Shown piece after piece: positions 28,536 to 37,694 of a DNA stretch of 64,000 bases (position 1 is the stretch's first letter; the number at the start of each line of letters is the position of its first letter). Both the position numbers and the translations under genes were made by a program. Source of the DNA: Citrifermentans bremense R1 (GTDB taxonomy: Bacteria > Desulfobacterota > Desulfuromonadia > Geobacterales > Geobacteraceae); NCBI RefSeq assembly GCF_000426865.1, contig NZ_AUGE01000006.1:1-64000 (forward strand), in the 5' to 3' direction. The notes under the pieces were generated by a model that saw only the letters and a list, made by a program, of their open reading frames with translations, was not told the origin of the DNA and searched no databases.

Positions 28536-29906
28536 ATGTCAAAGATCAAGGAATCACTTACGCGTACGCCGTCGCAGTTTGGACACAGTTACCCGAGGGA
28601 CCTGGTCTCCTTCATCTTCGAACGCTGGGAGGATGAAGCATTTGTCGCCCGCCTTTGCTGCGGGGAGAGCGGGGAGTTCCAGCTTCCCGACCGGGGGATC
28701 CTGGAGCAGGTGATCTCTACCTGCTATCAGGCAAGCCTGTTGCGGGAAGAAGAGCGACCGGTCATGTTTCGCCTGATCATCAGGGATTCTTACCTGTTCG
28801 CCGCCCATGAAGGCCCACCCACAGGGATGCATCGACTCATTTTTTCCAGAACTCGTCCTTTTAACGAGTATGAATTGCACCGCTTGGCCCCTGCGGCCGA
28901 TTTCTACCGGACCCTGATCGGCATCTTTGTCGAACCGGCGCAAGGGGCTCAGATCTGGGGACTGCTGCATTCCGGAACCCGCTGGATGCATGCGGTCTAC
29001 GGCGGGAGGAAGACCTCGCCTCCCATGCCGTTGAGCCTGGTTGTGTACGTTACCGGACCCGGTCAGATCTCGGTCTGCATCGGAGACAACATCATCGCCT
29101 CGCTGAACGGAGGACAGATCAACTGCCCGACGCTCGACGTCTTTAATTCGAAATGGCTCAACACAAGCCTTGGCGCTCTCAACACGGAGACCTGGGCTTT
29201 GCACCAGGCCGCCCGTGCCCGCACAGACCGCGTCTGGGCCGAGTTGGACCCGCAATTGGGCAGCAGCATCGGGCAACAGGCGATACGGCGCATTATCAGC
29301 GTGATCAGGAACTCGAACCATGGCGGCTTGCTGGTGTATCTTCCTGCCGAGATGGCAGAAGAGATCCAGGAGGACAACCCTTACCTGACCATCAAGTACC
29401 AGTTCCTGGAGTACGATTCCAGGCAGCGCTTCCTGAGTCTGACGCTACGCATCATGAACACTTTGGCCGAGATCTACGGCGATCCTGATTCTCCTGGCAA
29501 GCAGGTGGGGTGGCAGGAATATGTAAACAGCAAAAACGAGAATATAGCGCTTCTGGACGAGGCCATTTTCGACGTCGCCCATTTCATTGCAGCACTTTCC
29601 GCAGTCGATGGCGCAGTGGTGATAACCAAACGGCAGGAACTGTTAGGTTTCGGCGGGGTAATCTCGGGGGATCTGGACAGCGTGGGAATGGTGGCCCATG
29701 CCCTTGATACCGAAGGGGAGCAGTCAGAGCCGGTTTTGAGCGAGGGGGTAGGGACCCGGCACCGGGCGGCCTACCGTCTGTGTCAGAGGCTGCACCAGGC
29801 GATAGCCATAGTCATCTCGCAGGATGAGAGCGTACAGATAGTGAAGTGGCATAACGGCATGGTCACTTATTGGGACCAGGTGCCTACCGGGGTGCCGGGG
29901 TTTTAG
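28536..29906 (+). CDS. Probable diadenylate cyclase (DAC domain) with N-terminal sensor region
   Basis: 456 residues. The last about 130 hold the DAC (DisA_N) signature: DGA at 358-360 and GTRHRAA at 406-412, followed by AIAIVISQDESVQIV. These are the ATP-binding and catalytic motifs of c-di-AMP synthases. The first about 330 residues contain no membrane segment and resemble the sensor-like N-terminal regions of the soluble DAC proteins (DACNV type); no CdaA membrane helices or DisA DNA-binding domain are present. The start follows GGAGAGGAGA. It lies 27 bases after the dehydrogenase and converges on dinB with a 6-base gap. The assignment of the DAC domain is firm, the sensor label tentative. 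Confidence 0.8.
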   Translation: MSKIKESLTRTPSQFGHSYPRDLVSFIFERWEDEAFVARLCCGESGEFQLPDRGILEQVISTCYQASLLREEERPVMFRLIIRDSYLFAAHEGPPTGMHRLIFSRTRPFNEYELHRLAPAADFYRTLIGIFVEPAQGAQIWGLLHSGTRWMHAVYGGRKTSPPMPLSLVVYVTGPGQISVCIGDNIIASLNGGQINCPTLDVFNSKWLNTSLGALNTETWALHQAARARTDRVWAELDPQLGSSIGQQAIRRIISVIRNSNHGGLLVYLPAEMAEEIQEDNPYLTIKYQFLEYDSRQRFLSLTLRIMNTLAEIYGDPDSPGKQVGWQEYVNSKNENIALLDEAIFDVAHFIAALSAVDGAVVITKRQELLGFGGVISGDLDSVGMVAHALDTEGEQSEPVLSEGVGTRHRAAYRLCQRLHQAIAIVISQDESVQIVKWHNGMVTYWDQVPTGVPGF

Positions 29907-29912
29907 AGGGCG

Positions 29913-31142
29913 TCAATCGGCATCGACATTCCGGACCCCCTCCGGCCTCCACGCGGGCGAGATCACCTTCGCCCCCATTTCTTTACCGAGCAAGCTCCCA
30001 AAGGTGACGGCGAAATCACCGAACTTGTTGTTGACATTATCCATGGCGCTCGCGACGAGCGCCTTTTTTCGTTCCTCGGCAAAAAGCGGCAACTGTTCGG
30101 TATGGTGTCTGAGGTTGGCGATTTTTACCCCCAGGAGCCGGACCGGTTGCGTCAGGTCCAAGCTATCCAGGATCTTTGCCGCCGTTTGATATATTTCCTC
30201 GCTGTTGTTGGTGTAATCTCCGCGGCTTTGCTGTTTGGAGAAGGTGGTGAAGTCGGCATAGCGGACGGTGAGGGTGACGGTCCGGCCGGTTACCTGGTAT
30301 TTCCTGGCGCGCCTTCCCACCATCTCCGAAAGTTGAAGCAGGTGGCGCAGGATCTCGCTTCGCTCCGTGATGTCACGGTCCAAGGTGGTGCTATGGCCGA
30401 CGCTTTTCACCTCCTCTGCCTCGTCTTCAGGGACCACCGGCGAGTCGTCCACCCCGAGCCCCATGAAATGCAGTTTTTCCCCGGTTATGCCAAAATGCTT
30501 CTTCAGCGTCTCGACCGGGAATCTCCCGAGCTCGCCGCAGGTCTTGATGCCGAATTTCGCCAAGTGTTGCTGCATCTTGGCCCCTATGCCGCACAACGCC
30601 TGGATCGGTAGCCGTTCCATTACCTGTGCCACCTTTTCCGGCTCGATGATGGTCAGTCCGTCAGGCTTTTGCATGTCGGAGGCAAGTTTGGCCAAGAGTT
30701 TGTTGGGAGCTATCCCGACCGAGCAGGTAAGGCCGAACCTTTCCCTGATCTGCTGCTTGATGAGATCGGCGATCCGCTCGGCCGGGCCGAAGAGTGCCAG
30801 ACTCCCGGTGACGTCGAGGAAGGCTTCGTCGATGGAGAAAACCTCCACCAGCGGGGTGTACTCACGCATGATGGCGATGATCTGTTTTGAGGTGTAGCTG
30901 TATTTGCGGTTGTTGCCGACAACGAATATAAGCTGGGGGCATTTCTGGCGGGCCTCCCAGCTGTTCATTCCGGTCTTGACTCCGAAAGCGCGTGCTTCGT
31001 AGGAACAGGTGGTGATGATGGTTCGCTTGGCCGCACCTATTACGGCAACGGGCTTGCCGACCAGCGCCGGGTTCGACTGCTGTTCCACCGAGGCGAAGAA
31101 GGCGTTCATGTCGATGTGAAGGATGATGCGAGTGGCTTCCAA
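29913..31142 (-). CDS. dinB: DNA polymerase IV (Y family)
   Basis: 409-residue translesion polymerase. ILHIDMNAFFASVEQ gives the first catalytic Asp, FSIDEAFLDVTGS the second acidic pair, SVGIAPNKLLAKLASDMQKP and the helix-hairpin-helix LCGIGAKMQQHLAKFGI follow, then the little-finger domain. The GTG/ATG start follows the small gene by 12 bases. Last gene of a lexA-orf-dinB SOS cassette, so it should be induced by DNA damage. Confidence 0.95.
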   Translation of the reverse strand: MEATRIILHIDMNAFFASVEQQSNPALVGKPVAVIGAAKRTIITTCSYEARAFGVKTGMNSWEARQKCPQLIFVVGNNRKYSYTSKQIIAIMREYTPLVEVFSIDEAFLDVTGSLALFGPAERIADLIKQQIRERFGLTCSVGIAPNKLLAKLASDMQKPDGLTIIEPEKVAQVMERLPIQALCGIGAKMQQHLAKFGIKTCGELGRFPVETLKKHFGITGEKLHFMGLGVDDSPVVPEDEAEEVKSVGHSTTLDRDITERSEILRHLLQLSEMVGRRARKYQVTGRTVTLTVRYADFTTFSKQQSRGDYTNNSEEIYQTAAKILDSLDLTQPVRLLGVKIANLRHHTEQLPLFAEERKKALVASAMDNVNNKFGDFAVTFGSLLGKEMGAKVISPAWRPEGVRNVDAD

Positions 31143-31154
31143 TTCTCGTCCCGG

Positions 31155-31400
31155 CTACTGCTCCTCGACCGCCATCAGAATCCAACTCTGATCGTAGGTG
31201 TCGAACATGAGCTCAAAGAGATTGCTGCCATCGCTTACCGCGAAGTGCAGCCTGGTGACGCCGCCGAAGGAGTCCTTCCAGAAATAGGAAGTTGCGATAA
31301 TGGCATGCTTGCGGCAACGCCATTCGAACCATACCGGCTTGATTTGTGTTCCAGGGGTGAAGATGGCGGCGACTCTGACATTTTCGGCAACGGGCGGCAT
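31155..31400 (-). CDS. Small conserved-looking protein between lexA and dinB
   Basis: 81 residues, MPPVAENVRVAAIF to ILMAVEEQ. Rich in aromatic residues (VWFEWRCRKH, SYFWKDSFGGV), with alternating beta-like pattern and no membrane segment. The ATG at 31400 lies four bases after the lexA stop and uses the GGAG inside the lexA end as its ribosome-binding site, so it is translationally coupled. Position suggests an accessory factor of the SOS response or of polymerase IV. I do not recognise the family; small proteins between lexA and translesion polymerases occur in other SOS cassettes. Confidence 0.7.
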   Translation of the reverse strand: MPPVAENVRVAAIFTPGTQIKPVWFEWRCRKHAIIATSYFWKDSFGGVTRLHFAVSDGSNLFELMFDTYDQSWILMAVEEQ

Positions 31401-31404
31401 CAAA

Positions 31405-32010
31405 CTACTCCATTTGCCGGTAGATGCCAACAACTTTCCCCACTATAGACACCTCCTGCTCCCCCTTCTCGATTATGATCGGCTCGTAGTTCGGGTTCTC
31501 GGGTTGTAGTCTGATGCGGTCCGCTTCGCGGTAGAACCTTTTCAGCGTGGCCTCCCCATCCACCATGGCCACCACGATATCCCGATTCGAGGCGTGGGGT
31601 TGGGGACGCACCAGCGCTAGGTCCCCCTCCACAATATGGGCGTGGACCATCGAGTCCCCTTTGACCCGCAAGAAGAAAGCGCCACCCGAAGTGAGTTGAG
31701 AGCGGTCGATGGCGAAGTGCCCCTCGATGTCTTGTATGGCCGGGTGCAGCAGGCCCGCGCGCACCACTCCCACTATGGGGAGGCTGGCCGCCTGGCTTTG
31801 GTTGCACAGCGTAATCCCCCTGGTACTCCCCTCCTGCCGGCGCAGGTATCCTTTCTTCTCCAGGGCTTCCAGATGCTTCATCACTCCCAGTGTCCCCGAA
31901 ATGCCAAGCTGCGCAGCAATTTCACGCAAGGTAGGGGGGTAGCCGCACGTCTCTAGATGCCCGGTGATGATCTGAAGCACCTCCGTCTGTCGTGCCGTTA
32001 GCTGTTCCAT
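31405..32010 (-). CDS. lexA: LexA repressor
   Basis: 201-residue SOS repressor and autopeptidase. N-terminal winged helix (LTARQTEVLQIITGHL, PPTLREIAAQLG), cleavage site Ala85-Gly86 (VVRAGLL), catalytic Ser120 in KGDSM and Lys157 in EATLKRF. The ATG at 32010 has GGAGGA upstream. It controls its own operon through the box at 32025-32042. The operon continues with the 81-residue gene and dinB. Confidence 0.97.
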   Translation of the reverse strand: MEQLTARQTEVLQIITGHLETCGYPPTLREIAAQLGISGTLGVMKHLEALEKKGYLRRQEGSTRGITLCNQSQAASLPIVGVVRAGLLHPAIQDIEGHFAIDRSQLTSGGAFFLRVKGDSMVHAHIVEGDLALVRPQPHASNRDIVVAMVDGEATLKRFYREADRIRLQPENPNYEPIIIEKGEQEVSIVGKVVGIYRQME

Positions 32011-32024
32011 GACGATCCTCCGTT

Positions 32025-32042
32025 GGTTTTCTTATGGCAACC
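32025..32042 (-). promoter_or_regulatory. LexA operator
   Basis: GGTTTTCTTATGGCAACC fits the Geobacter LexA box GGTTNNCNNNNGNNNACC at every fixed position and lies 14 bases upstream of lexA. On the minus strand GGTTGCCATTTGGTAAGG (32040-32057) matches all but the end and may be a second weaker box. Confidence 0.88.
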
Positions 32043-32111
32043 TTACCAAATGGCAACCATGCTATGTCAAGCTGGAAATCGTCCTTTTGTAGCAAGTATT
32101 GTCAGTTTTTC

Positions 32112-32139
32112 TTGAGCAAGAACGTTTATCTATTATAGT
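32112..32139 (+). promoter_or_regulatory. Sigma-70 promoter for the outer-membrane protein gene
   Basis: TTGAGC (32112-32117), 16-bp spacer and TATAGT (32134-32139), 48 bases before the ATG at 32188. Confidence 0.55.
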
Positions 32140-32187
32140 GTAGCCTGTTCCCGTTTCGGGAGCCGAGCCCCAAGTGGAGGGAATGAC

Positions 32188-33573
32188 ATGTGTAAAGCTG
32201 AAAGCGTAATGAAAGTGGCACCACCGGTACTTGAAATGGAGAATATGAGCAGACACGGTGGCCTCATCCGACGGCAAAACAGCAGCTACTTTAGAACTTT
32301 TCTATCGCGGGGGGCGTCCCTGGTGAGGGGGGGCACGGCGCTGTTATTTTCCCTCGCCCTGTTTGCTGGTTTGGCGTCTTACGCCCGTGCGGCGGATACC
32401 TCCTCGATTTACCACACTCCGCTGGCAGGAGAGCCAGGCCAAATCGATTTCATGGGTGAAAAGGTCACTATCCCCCCCCTCGATCGAAGCGACATGACCT
32501 CCATTACGCTCGGTGCGTCGTTGCTCACCCCGCAACAGGGGGGGACCACTGCCATCCCTGTGGCTGTTTTCTACCACCGTCGTATCAAGGACGATTACCG
32601 TGCCCGCTACACCGTCAGCCTCTTCGTGAATGAACTGGAGTACGACCGGAACCTGGGAAGTGTTGAACTGGTTACCCATTTTGAGAACTACACCCTGCCG
32701 GTGCCGCAAAGCGAGGTCCTTGAAGGCCAGGAGATGAAGGGCACCTCCCTTTACTGGGGCACCCTTCTCGGGTCGGTGGGGGCGGGATGGCGTATCCCAG
32801 TGTATCCCCGGGAAGTGGATAACGACCTTCGGTTGCAGCTATTGGGACGGGTCGGGTACTTCTATGCCGACACCGGTAAGGATACCGCTGCTAATCTCTC
32901 GGTACCCAACGACACCATGCTCTATGGTGCCAGGGCTCGCGTGCACTATGACACCATGCGCCGCAACCTGCTGGAACTGCCGCACCAAGGGTTTGCCGCA
33001 GGGGGGGATCTGGATTTGATGCATCGAGACAAGTGGAGCGAGCAGTCGGCTACCGCGGCGCTGGGTGGAAACCGTGATTACCTGCAGCTTTCAGGCTATC
33101 TTGCCGGGGCTGCGGGGATACCGGGAAGGTCGGAGCGCGACCGCCTAATTTATTGTGCCTATGCCGGTCACACCTTCAACAATAACGGAGACAGGTTCAA
33201 CGCCTTCCGTCTCAACGGAGCCTCTTTCCCGAGCGAGGCCGACGACGTGGTCCGTCCTCACTACACCGGCATCATTTACGATAACATCCCGGTAACCTCA
33301 TATGCCACCGTCTCAGCGGGTTATCGCCGCGAGCTTACCTTCTTTCTTTACCTTAGCCTGTACGGATCCTACATCTGGGCCGACCGGGCAACCGTTGAAG
33401 GCGCGAATCGGGTCACCTTCCACGGCAAAGACGGAGGCGCGGGGACTATCACCCTCGATAGCGCCTTTTTGTGGGACTCGTCCTTTTATCTGGCCTATAC
33501 ATGGGAATCGGGTATGATCCGAAACGGCCGGTCAGGAGGGGGGTACACCATGATGTGGAACAAGCTCTTCTGA
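32188..33573 (+). CDS. Outer-membrane beta-barrel protein
   Basis: 461 residues. An unusually long cytoplasmic-like start (about 50 residues) precedes a hydrophobic signal (LLFSLALFAGLASYARAA). The mature part alternates aromatic/hydrophobic and polar residues in strand-sized blocks (SLYWGTLLGSVGAGWRI, LSLYGSYIWADRA) and ends in Phe (MMWNKLF), the outer-membrane sorting signal. The ATG at 32188 has GGAGGG six bases upstream, so the long start may be real; a later Met could give a normal signal length. Specific function unknown. Confidence 0.72.
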   Translation: MCKAESVMKVAPPVLEMENMSRHGGLIRRQNSSYFRTFLSRGASLVRGGTALLFSLALFAGLASYARAADTSSIYHTPLAGEPGQIDFMGEKVTIPPLDRSDMTSITLGASLLTPQQGGTTAIPVAVFYHRRIKDDYRARYTVSLFVNELEYDRNLGSVELVTHFENYTLPVPQSEVLEGQEMKGTSLYWGTLLGSVGAGWRIPVYPREVDNDLRLQLLGRVGYFYADTGKDTAANLSVPNDTMLYGARARVHYDTMRRNLLELPHQGFAAGGDLDLMHRDKWSEQSATAALGGNRDYLQLSGYLAGAAGIPGRSERDRLIYCAYAGHTFNNNGDRFNAFRLNGASFPSEADDVVRPHYTGIIYDNIPVTSYATVSAGYRRELTFFLYLSLYGSYIWADRATVEGANRVTFHGKDGGAGTITLDSAFLWDSSFYLAYTWESGMIRNGRSGGGYTMMWNKLF

Positions 33574-33618
33574 GAATTTCCCATGTCGAGGGAAAAGGGA
33601 CGGAAACTTTGGGCACTG

Positions 33619-34391
33619 CTACCGTACGGGATGTTGCGACCGCATGAATGCCCACAGTTTTGATTTCGGCAGGTATAGAGGGCCAAACTTTCCTCCTGTT
33701 ACCAGCACCATTTTCGTCTTCGGGTGTTGTTTCACGTAGTGCGCCGCAATCATCCCATTCCGCTGTTGCGCAAGGTCTGAGCCTCGCAGAAGTACTGGAA
33801 CACGCGCCCGTTGGATACACTTTCGAAAAGCGGCTGGAACGTCCGCTTTATGAACTCGGTGTGCGTGTTGTTGAGATCGGCATTGGTTCCGATTGGCAAC
33901 CCTTTTCTCTCCTCCTCGGTTAATGCCTTGTACCCCTGTCGCGAAACTTTTATCACTGTCTCTCTGGGGACATTCAAGGCGACCAAAGGGATCTTGTTGT
34001 CCCGGGCAAACAAGAAAATTTCACGGTAAAGGCGCCAGTCGTAGGTCCAGTTCTGCGCGAAGACAGGCTGGAACTGCTCCTCGGTTATTTTGCCGCTGAC
34101 CCAGTCGTCGAGTTGCTGCTGGCTATTGGACTGCATCACTTCCAGTCCGATAGCCATCCGTTGTTTATGGTCTAGGAGTGAGCGAATGATCGATAGTTGC
34201 AGTTCATGGGCAGCCGGCTTATCGTGGACCTCGCCAATCAGCGCTAGGTCGGCTGCTTTGGCCTTTGCCGTCAACTGTTGGAAGGTGACTATCTCGTGAT
34301 CCCTTACACGCGTGATGGAAACTGCATGGGCTTGGACAGACCCAAATAGGCATAACAGCAATAGTAACGGCGTACGAAGCATGATGAGCAT
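33619..34391 (-). pseudogene. ChaN-like lipoprotein-family gene, frameshifted
   Basis: The first reading (34391 to a TGA at 33750) gives a signal peptide and a ChaN-like domain (LALIGEVHDKPAAHELQLSI, AIGLEVMQSNSQQQLDDW, VALNVPRE) that is cut off after AQTLRNSGMG. The expected remainder continues in the next frame from the overlapping ATGA: MIAAHYVKQHPKTKMVLVTGG and on to a TAG at 33619. A single-base indel explains both parts. Even the joined product lacks the usual GH in the late motif (TGGKFGPLYLPKS), so decay is likely; a coupled two-protein arrangement through ATGA is the alternative. The ATG at 34391 has GGAG upstream. ChaN relatives bind heme or act in iron uptake. Confidence 0.65.
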
Positions 34392-34533
34392 CTGCAATCT
34401 CCGCTGGGGCGTGTGACAACAGGAAATAGAAGCTGCAGATTACAACAATAGCTGTTAGAGCAAAAGTAGAAATGACGGCGGTACGCAGGAAGCTTTTTAC
34501 TGCCTGGAAGCTGCGTGAGTGCGGAGGGACGTT

Positions 34534-36585
34534 GTGAAATTCCTGTTAATATGCAGTACGGTGCTTCTTTTGGCCGTCGCGGGGGGAGGGGGTGCCGGTG
34601 GTGCCGAACTAGGTCCACGGGTGGAGGCGCAGGAGGTTTCTATTTCGTTGGAGCCTGAACGTCACCTGGTGGTGGGGCAGAGTAGCATCGTATTTGAGCA
34701 TGGTGCGGAGAGGGTCTTGTTACGGCTGGCTGAGACTGCGCAGGTCGAGTCCGCTCGGGCTGCGGGCAAAGAGATTCCTTTTTCCTTCGCTAGGGGGACA
34801 CTGGTCCTTGAACTGCCTCAAGGCGAAAACGTTACCATAACCGTCTCGTATCGGGCCGAATTCAACGACCCTGTCTCCCGGAATCCGGCGGCAGGTGAGG
34901 ATCCAAGTTATGGCGTCAGCGCTGCGATCACAGCTGAGGGGACTTTTCTTGGTGGCGGTTCCCACTGGTACCCAGTTCCGTCACAGGTGCCTTTGTGTCG
35001 CAAAATCAGCATAACCGCCCCGGCGGGGATCGAGGGCATCACTAACGGGGCCAGGATACTCAGAGAAACATCTGGGGGAGTGACGAAGTCTGTGTGGCAG
35101 GAGTCGCGGCCGGTTGGGGTGCCATCGGTGAGTGCCGGGCCGTACCTGATTGAGGAGAGGCAGGCGGCGGGTGTCACGCTTTACAGTTATCTTTACCGGG
35201 ACAATGCCAATTTGGCGCCTCGGTACTTGCACGCGGCTGCCAAGTACCTGTCTTTTTACCAGGGGCTCTTCGGTCCGTACCCCTTTGAAAAATTCGCAAT
35301 TGTAGAAAACTTCTTTCCGACCGGTTATGGTTTCCCATCTTTTACGCTACTTGGCGGAACAGTAATTAGGCTTCCCTTCATCGCCGACACCAGTCTTCCC
35401 CATGAGATCGTCCATTCTTGGTGGGGTAATGGGATAGACGTCGATCTGAGCCAGGGGAACTGGTGCGAAGGGCTCGTTACCTATCTAGCCGATTACCTGC
35501 TTAAGGAACGCCGCTCACCAGCCGAGGCGCTGGAATACCGCAAACAGCTCCTGATCGACTACGCCTCGCTGGTAACTGCTGAAAACGACTTTCCTCTTAC
35601 CAGTTTTGTCAGCCGTAATGATCCTGCCTCGCGTGCCATAGGGTACGGAAAGGGTGCAATGCTGTTTCACATGATCCGTTCCCAGATAGGGGATGACGCG
35701 TTCTTCAATGCCCTGCGGGCAATAGCTCGTGATCGCGTGTATGGTTCGGCTTCATGGAACGATCTTGTTGCGGCATTCTCGCGTAGCGCTGGCTGTGACC
35801 TCTCTCCTTGGCTGGCAGAGTGGTTGTCTCGTCCTGGCGGCCCGCGTTTTTCATTGTCGCAGGTGGAGAAGAAACGCCAGGGGGATGGATGGTTGGTGAC
35901 CGGTACGGTCTATCAGTCCTCCCATCCATTCGATGTACGGTTGCCGCTAACTCTAGAGACCGAGAGTGGAGTGATTGAGAGCGTGGTACCGGTGCACGAT
36001 CAAAATAGTGTTCGCTTCGCCATATTCACGCCTGTACCGCCGAAACGGCTCCTGCTTGATCCTGAAGCTTCCATCTTCCGAATTATTTCTCCTGCAGAAA
36101 TCCCGGCTACTGTAAACAGCATCAAAGGGTCTACCTCACTTGTCGGTGTCATTACTAAGAATTGCAAGGCACCGCCAGAGTTATTTAAAGCCATGCTTGA
36201 TTCCCTTTCCCAAGCTGACGCGCGCGTGCTGATCGAGTCAGTCTTGGATCCGGCCCAGGCTCAATCCGACGATCTGGTTTTTTGCGGGATGCCGCAGAAG
36301 ATTTCTCTGCTGCAAATTCCGCAGCAGGTAAATACAGCCTATAAGTCAACCATTGCAGCCGCAGGCGACGATAGCCTACTTTTCGTGGTCCTCAAACATA
36401 ATCCCCCTGGAAGAGGGGTTATCGCGTTGTTTCAAGCGGAATCTAGGGCCGCAGCTGAAAAGTACGCTGCAAAAATAACGCATTATGGCAAATACGGTGT
36501 TCTGATCTTTTCTGCTGGTTCAATCAGAATGAAGGGAACCGGCATAGCAGCCGGAGAAGGGCGCTTGATAGATTTCTTAAATTGA
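34534..36585 (+). CDS. M1-type zinc aminopeptidase-like exported protein
   Basis: 683 residues. A GTG start at 34534 with GGAGG upstream gives a hydrophobic signal (FLLICSTVLLLAVAGGGG). An N-terminal beta region precedes the gluzincin core with HEIVH at 290-294 and Glu312 in NWCEG, close to the HExxH-x18-E spacing of M1 peptidases (here 17 residues between). The helical AHSWW equivalent and a beta domain follow. The last about 140 residues (ITKNCKAPPELFKAML...) form an extra region I do not recognise. Secreted or periplasmic protein degradation is likely. Codon choice is more AT-rich than in flanking housekeeping genes. Confidence 0.78.
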   Translation: MKFLLICSTVLLLAVAGGGGAGGAELGPRVEAQEVSISLEPERHLVVGQSSIVFEHGAERVLLRLAETAQVESARAAGKEIPFSFARGTLVLELPQGENVTITVSYRAEFNDPVSRNPAAGEDPSYGVSAAITAEGTFLGGGSHWYPVPSQVPLCRKISITAPAGIEGITNGARILRETSGGVTKSVWQESRPVGVPSVSAGPYLIEERQAAGVTLYSYLYRDNANLAPRYLHAAAKYLSFYQGLFGPYPFEKFAIVENFFPTGYGFPSFTLLGGTVIRLPFIADTSLPHEIVHSWWGNGIDVDLSQGNWCEGLVTYLADYLLKERRSPAEALEYRKQLLIDYASLVTAENDFPLTSFVSRNDPASRAIGYGKGAMLFHMIRSQIGDDAFFNALRAIARDRVYGSASWNDLVAAFSRSAGCDLSPWLAEWLSRPGGPRFSLSQVEKKRQGDGWLVTGTVYQSSHPFDVRLPLTLETESGVIESVVPVHDQNSVRFAIFTPVPPKRLLLDPEASIFRIISPAEIPATVNSIKGSTSLVGVITKNCKAPPELFKAMLDSLSQADARVLIESVLDPAQAQSDDLVFCGMPQKISLLQIPQQVNTAYKSTIAAAGDDSLLFVVLKHNPPGRGVIALFQAESRAAAEKYAAKITHYGKYGVLIFSAGSIRMKGTGIAAGEGRLIDFLN

Positions 36586-36711
36586 AGCTCACCAGGCTTT
36601 TGATCGCTGTTCTTTCTGTTGATCCAATCGCCTCCTCTCGCGGAGGGGGCTGTTCTTTCATCCCTACCACATTCCCTTGGTTGAAAATTTATAAACACAA
36701 ATTAAATTTAT

Positions 36712-36738
36712 TTAAGTTGTCGGCTGCGTCTCCGATAA
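36712..36738 (+). promoter_or_regulatory. Sigma-28 (FliA) promoter of the flagellin gene
   Basis: TTAAGTTG, 11 bp, TCCGATAA matches the TAAAGTTT-N11-GCCGATAA consensus at 13 of 16 positions. It leaves a leader of about 120 nt containing CGGTTCGAAAACCACCGG-like potential hairpins before the flagellin ATG. Nothing else was seen in 36586-36867. Confidence 0.75.
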
Positions 36739-36867
36739 GGTTACAGAATCGCGAGGGAAGTGGTTCTGTAGAGATGGCCACTCTGCAGAACGTTCCTGCA
36801 TGCAAGCAAAACTCCGGTTCGAAAACCACCGGCAGAACGCCGGGTCGCCTAGAAAAGGAGCAACGCC

Positions 36868-37686
36868 ATGACAGTAAGTGATATTTCCTTGACCGCCGGG
36901 ATGCGAACGAACCTTCTCTATCTGCAGAACACCAGCCAACTCCTTAATAGAACACAGCAGAGGGTATCTTCGGGAAAACAGGTGAATAGCGCACTGGACA
37001 ATCCGACCAACTACTTTGCAGCCCAGAATGCTACACAGCGCGCAAGCGACCTATCTGACCGAAAAGATGGCATGTCTGAGGCGGTGCAGACTGTGAACGC
37101 GACCAACGCAGGCCTCACCGCTATAACCGGACTGATCAACGCCGCCAAAGGTGTAGCGCAGTCGGCCCTTTCTACTAGTGATACTATCACTCGTGCTAAG
37201 CTTGCTTCACAATACGACACCATCCGCTTCCAGATTGATAACATCTCCTCTGATTCCGGTTATCGCGGTCTCAACTTGTTGAGTAATATTAACACGTTGA
37301 CAGTGAACTTTAATGAAGATGCTACCTCCAAGCTCAATGTGATAGGGTTCTTGGGAAACTCGATCGGTCTGAGCCTTACTGCAGCGAGTGGTACCTGGCA
37401 AGCCAACTCGAACATTACAACGGATATGGCGCTCATGGATACAGCTATATCCACTTTGAGGAGTAACACCCAAACCTTGGCTGCAAACCTTAATATCATC
37501 ACTACGCGTCAGAGCTTCACCGACCAAATGATCAACACTCTGCAAACAGGTGCCGACAATCTGACCTTGGCAGATATGAACGAAGAAGGCGCCAATATGC
37601 TGATGCTGCAGACGCGGCAATCATTAGGGACGACATCACTGAGCTTGTCATCGCAGGCTGCTCAGTCAATACTAAAGTTGTTTTAG
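36868..37686 (+). CDS. Flagellin (short)
   Basis: 272 residues containing only the conserved D0/D1 ends of flagellin: N-terminal SLTAGMRTNLLYLQNTSQLL, QQRVSSGKQVNSALDNPTNY and C-terminal ADMNEEGANMLMLQTRQSLG to QSILKLF. The variable D2/D3 middle is nearly absent, so filaments would be thin-surfaced. The start has AAAAGGAG upstream. A FliA promoter lies upstream and a hairpin follows. No other flagellar gene (fliD, fliS, csrA) is adjacent, so this may be an extra flagellin outside the main flagellar cluster. Confidence 0.9.
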   Translation: MTVSDISLTAGMRTNLLYLQNTSQLLNRTQQRVSSGKQVNSALDNPTNYFAAQNATQRASDLSDRKDGMSEAVQTVNATNAGLTAITGLINAAKGVAQSALSTSDTITRAKLASQYDTIRFQIDNISSDSGYRGLNLLSNINTLTVNFNEDATSKLNVIGFLGNSIGLSLTAASGTWQANSNITTDMALMDTAISTLRSNTQTLAANLNIITTRQSFTDQMINTLQTGADNLTLADMNEEGANMLMLQTRQSLGTTSLSLSSQAAQSILKLF

Positions 37687-37694
37687 TTTAATTC

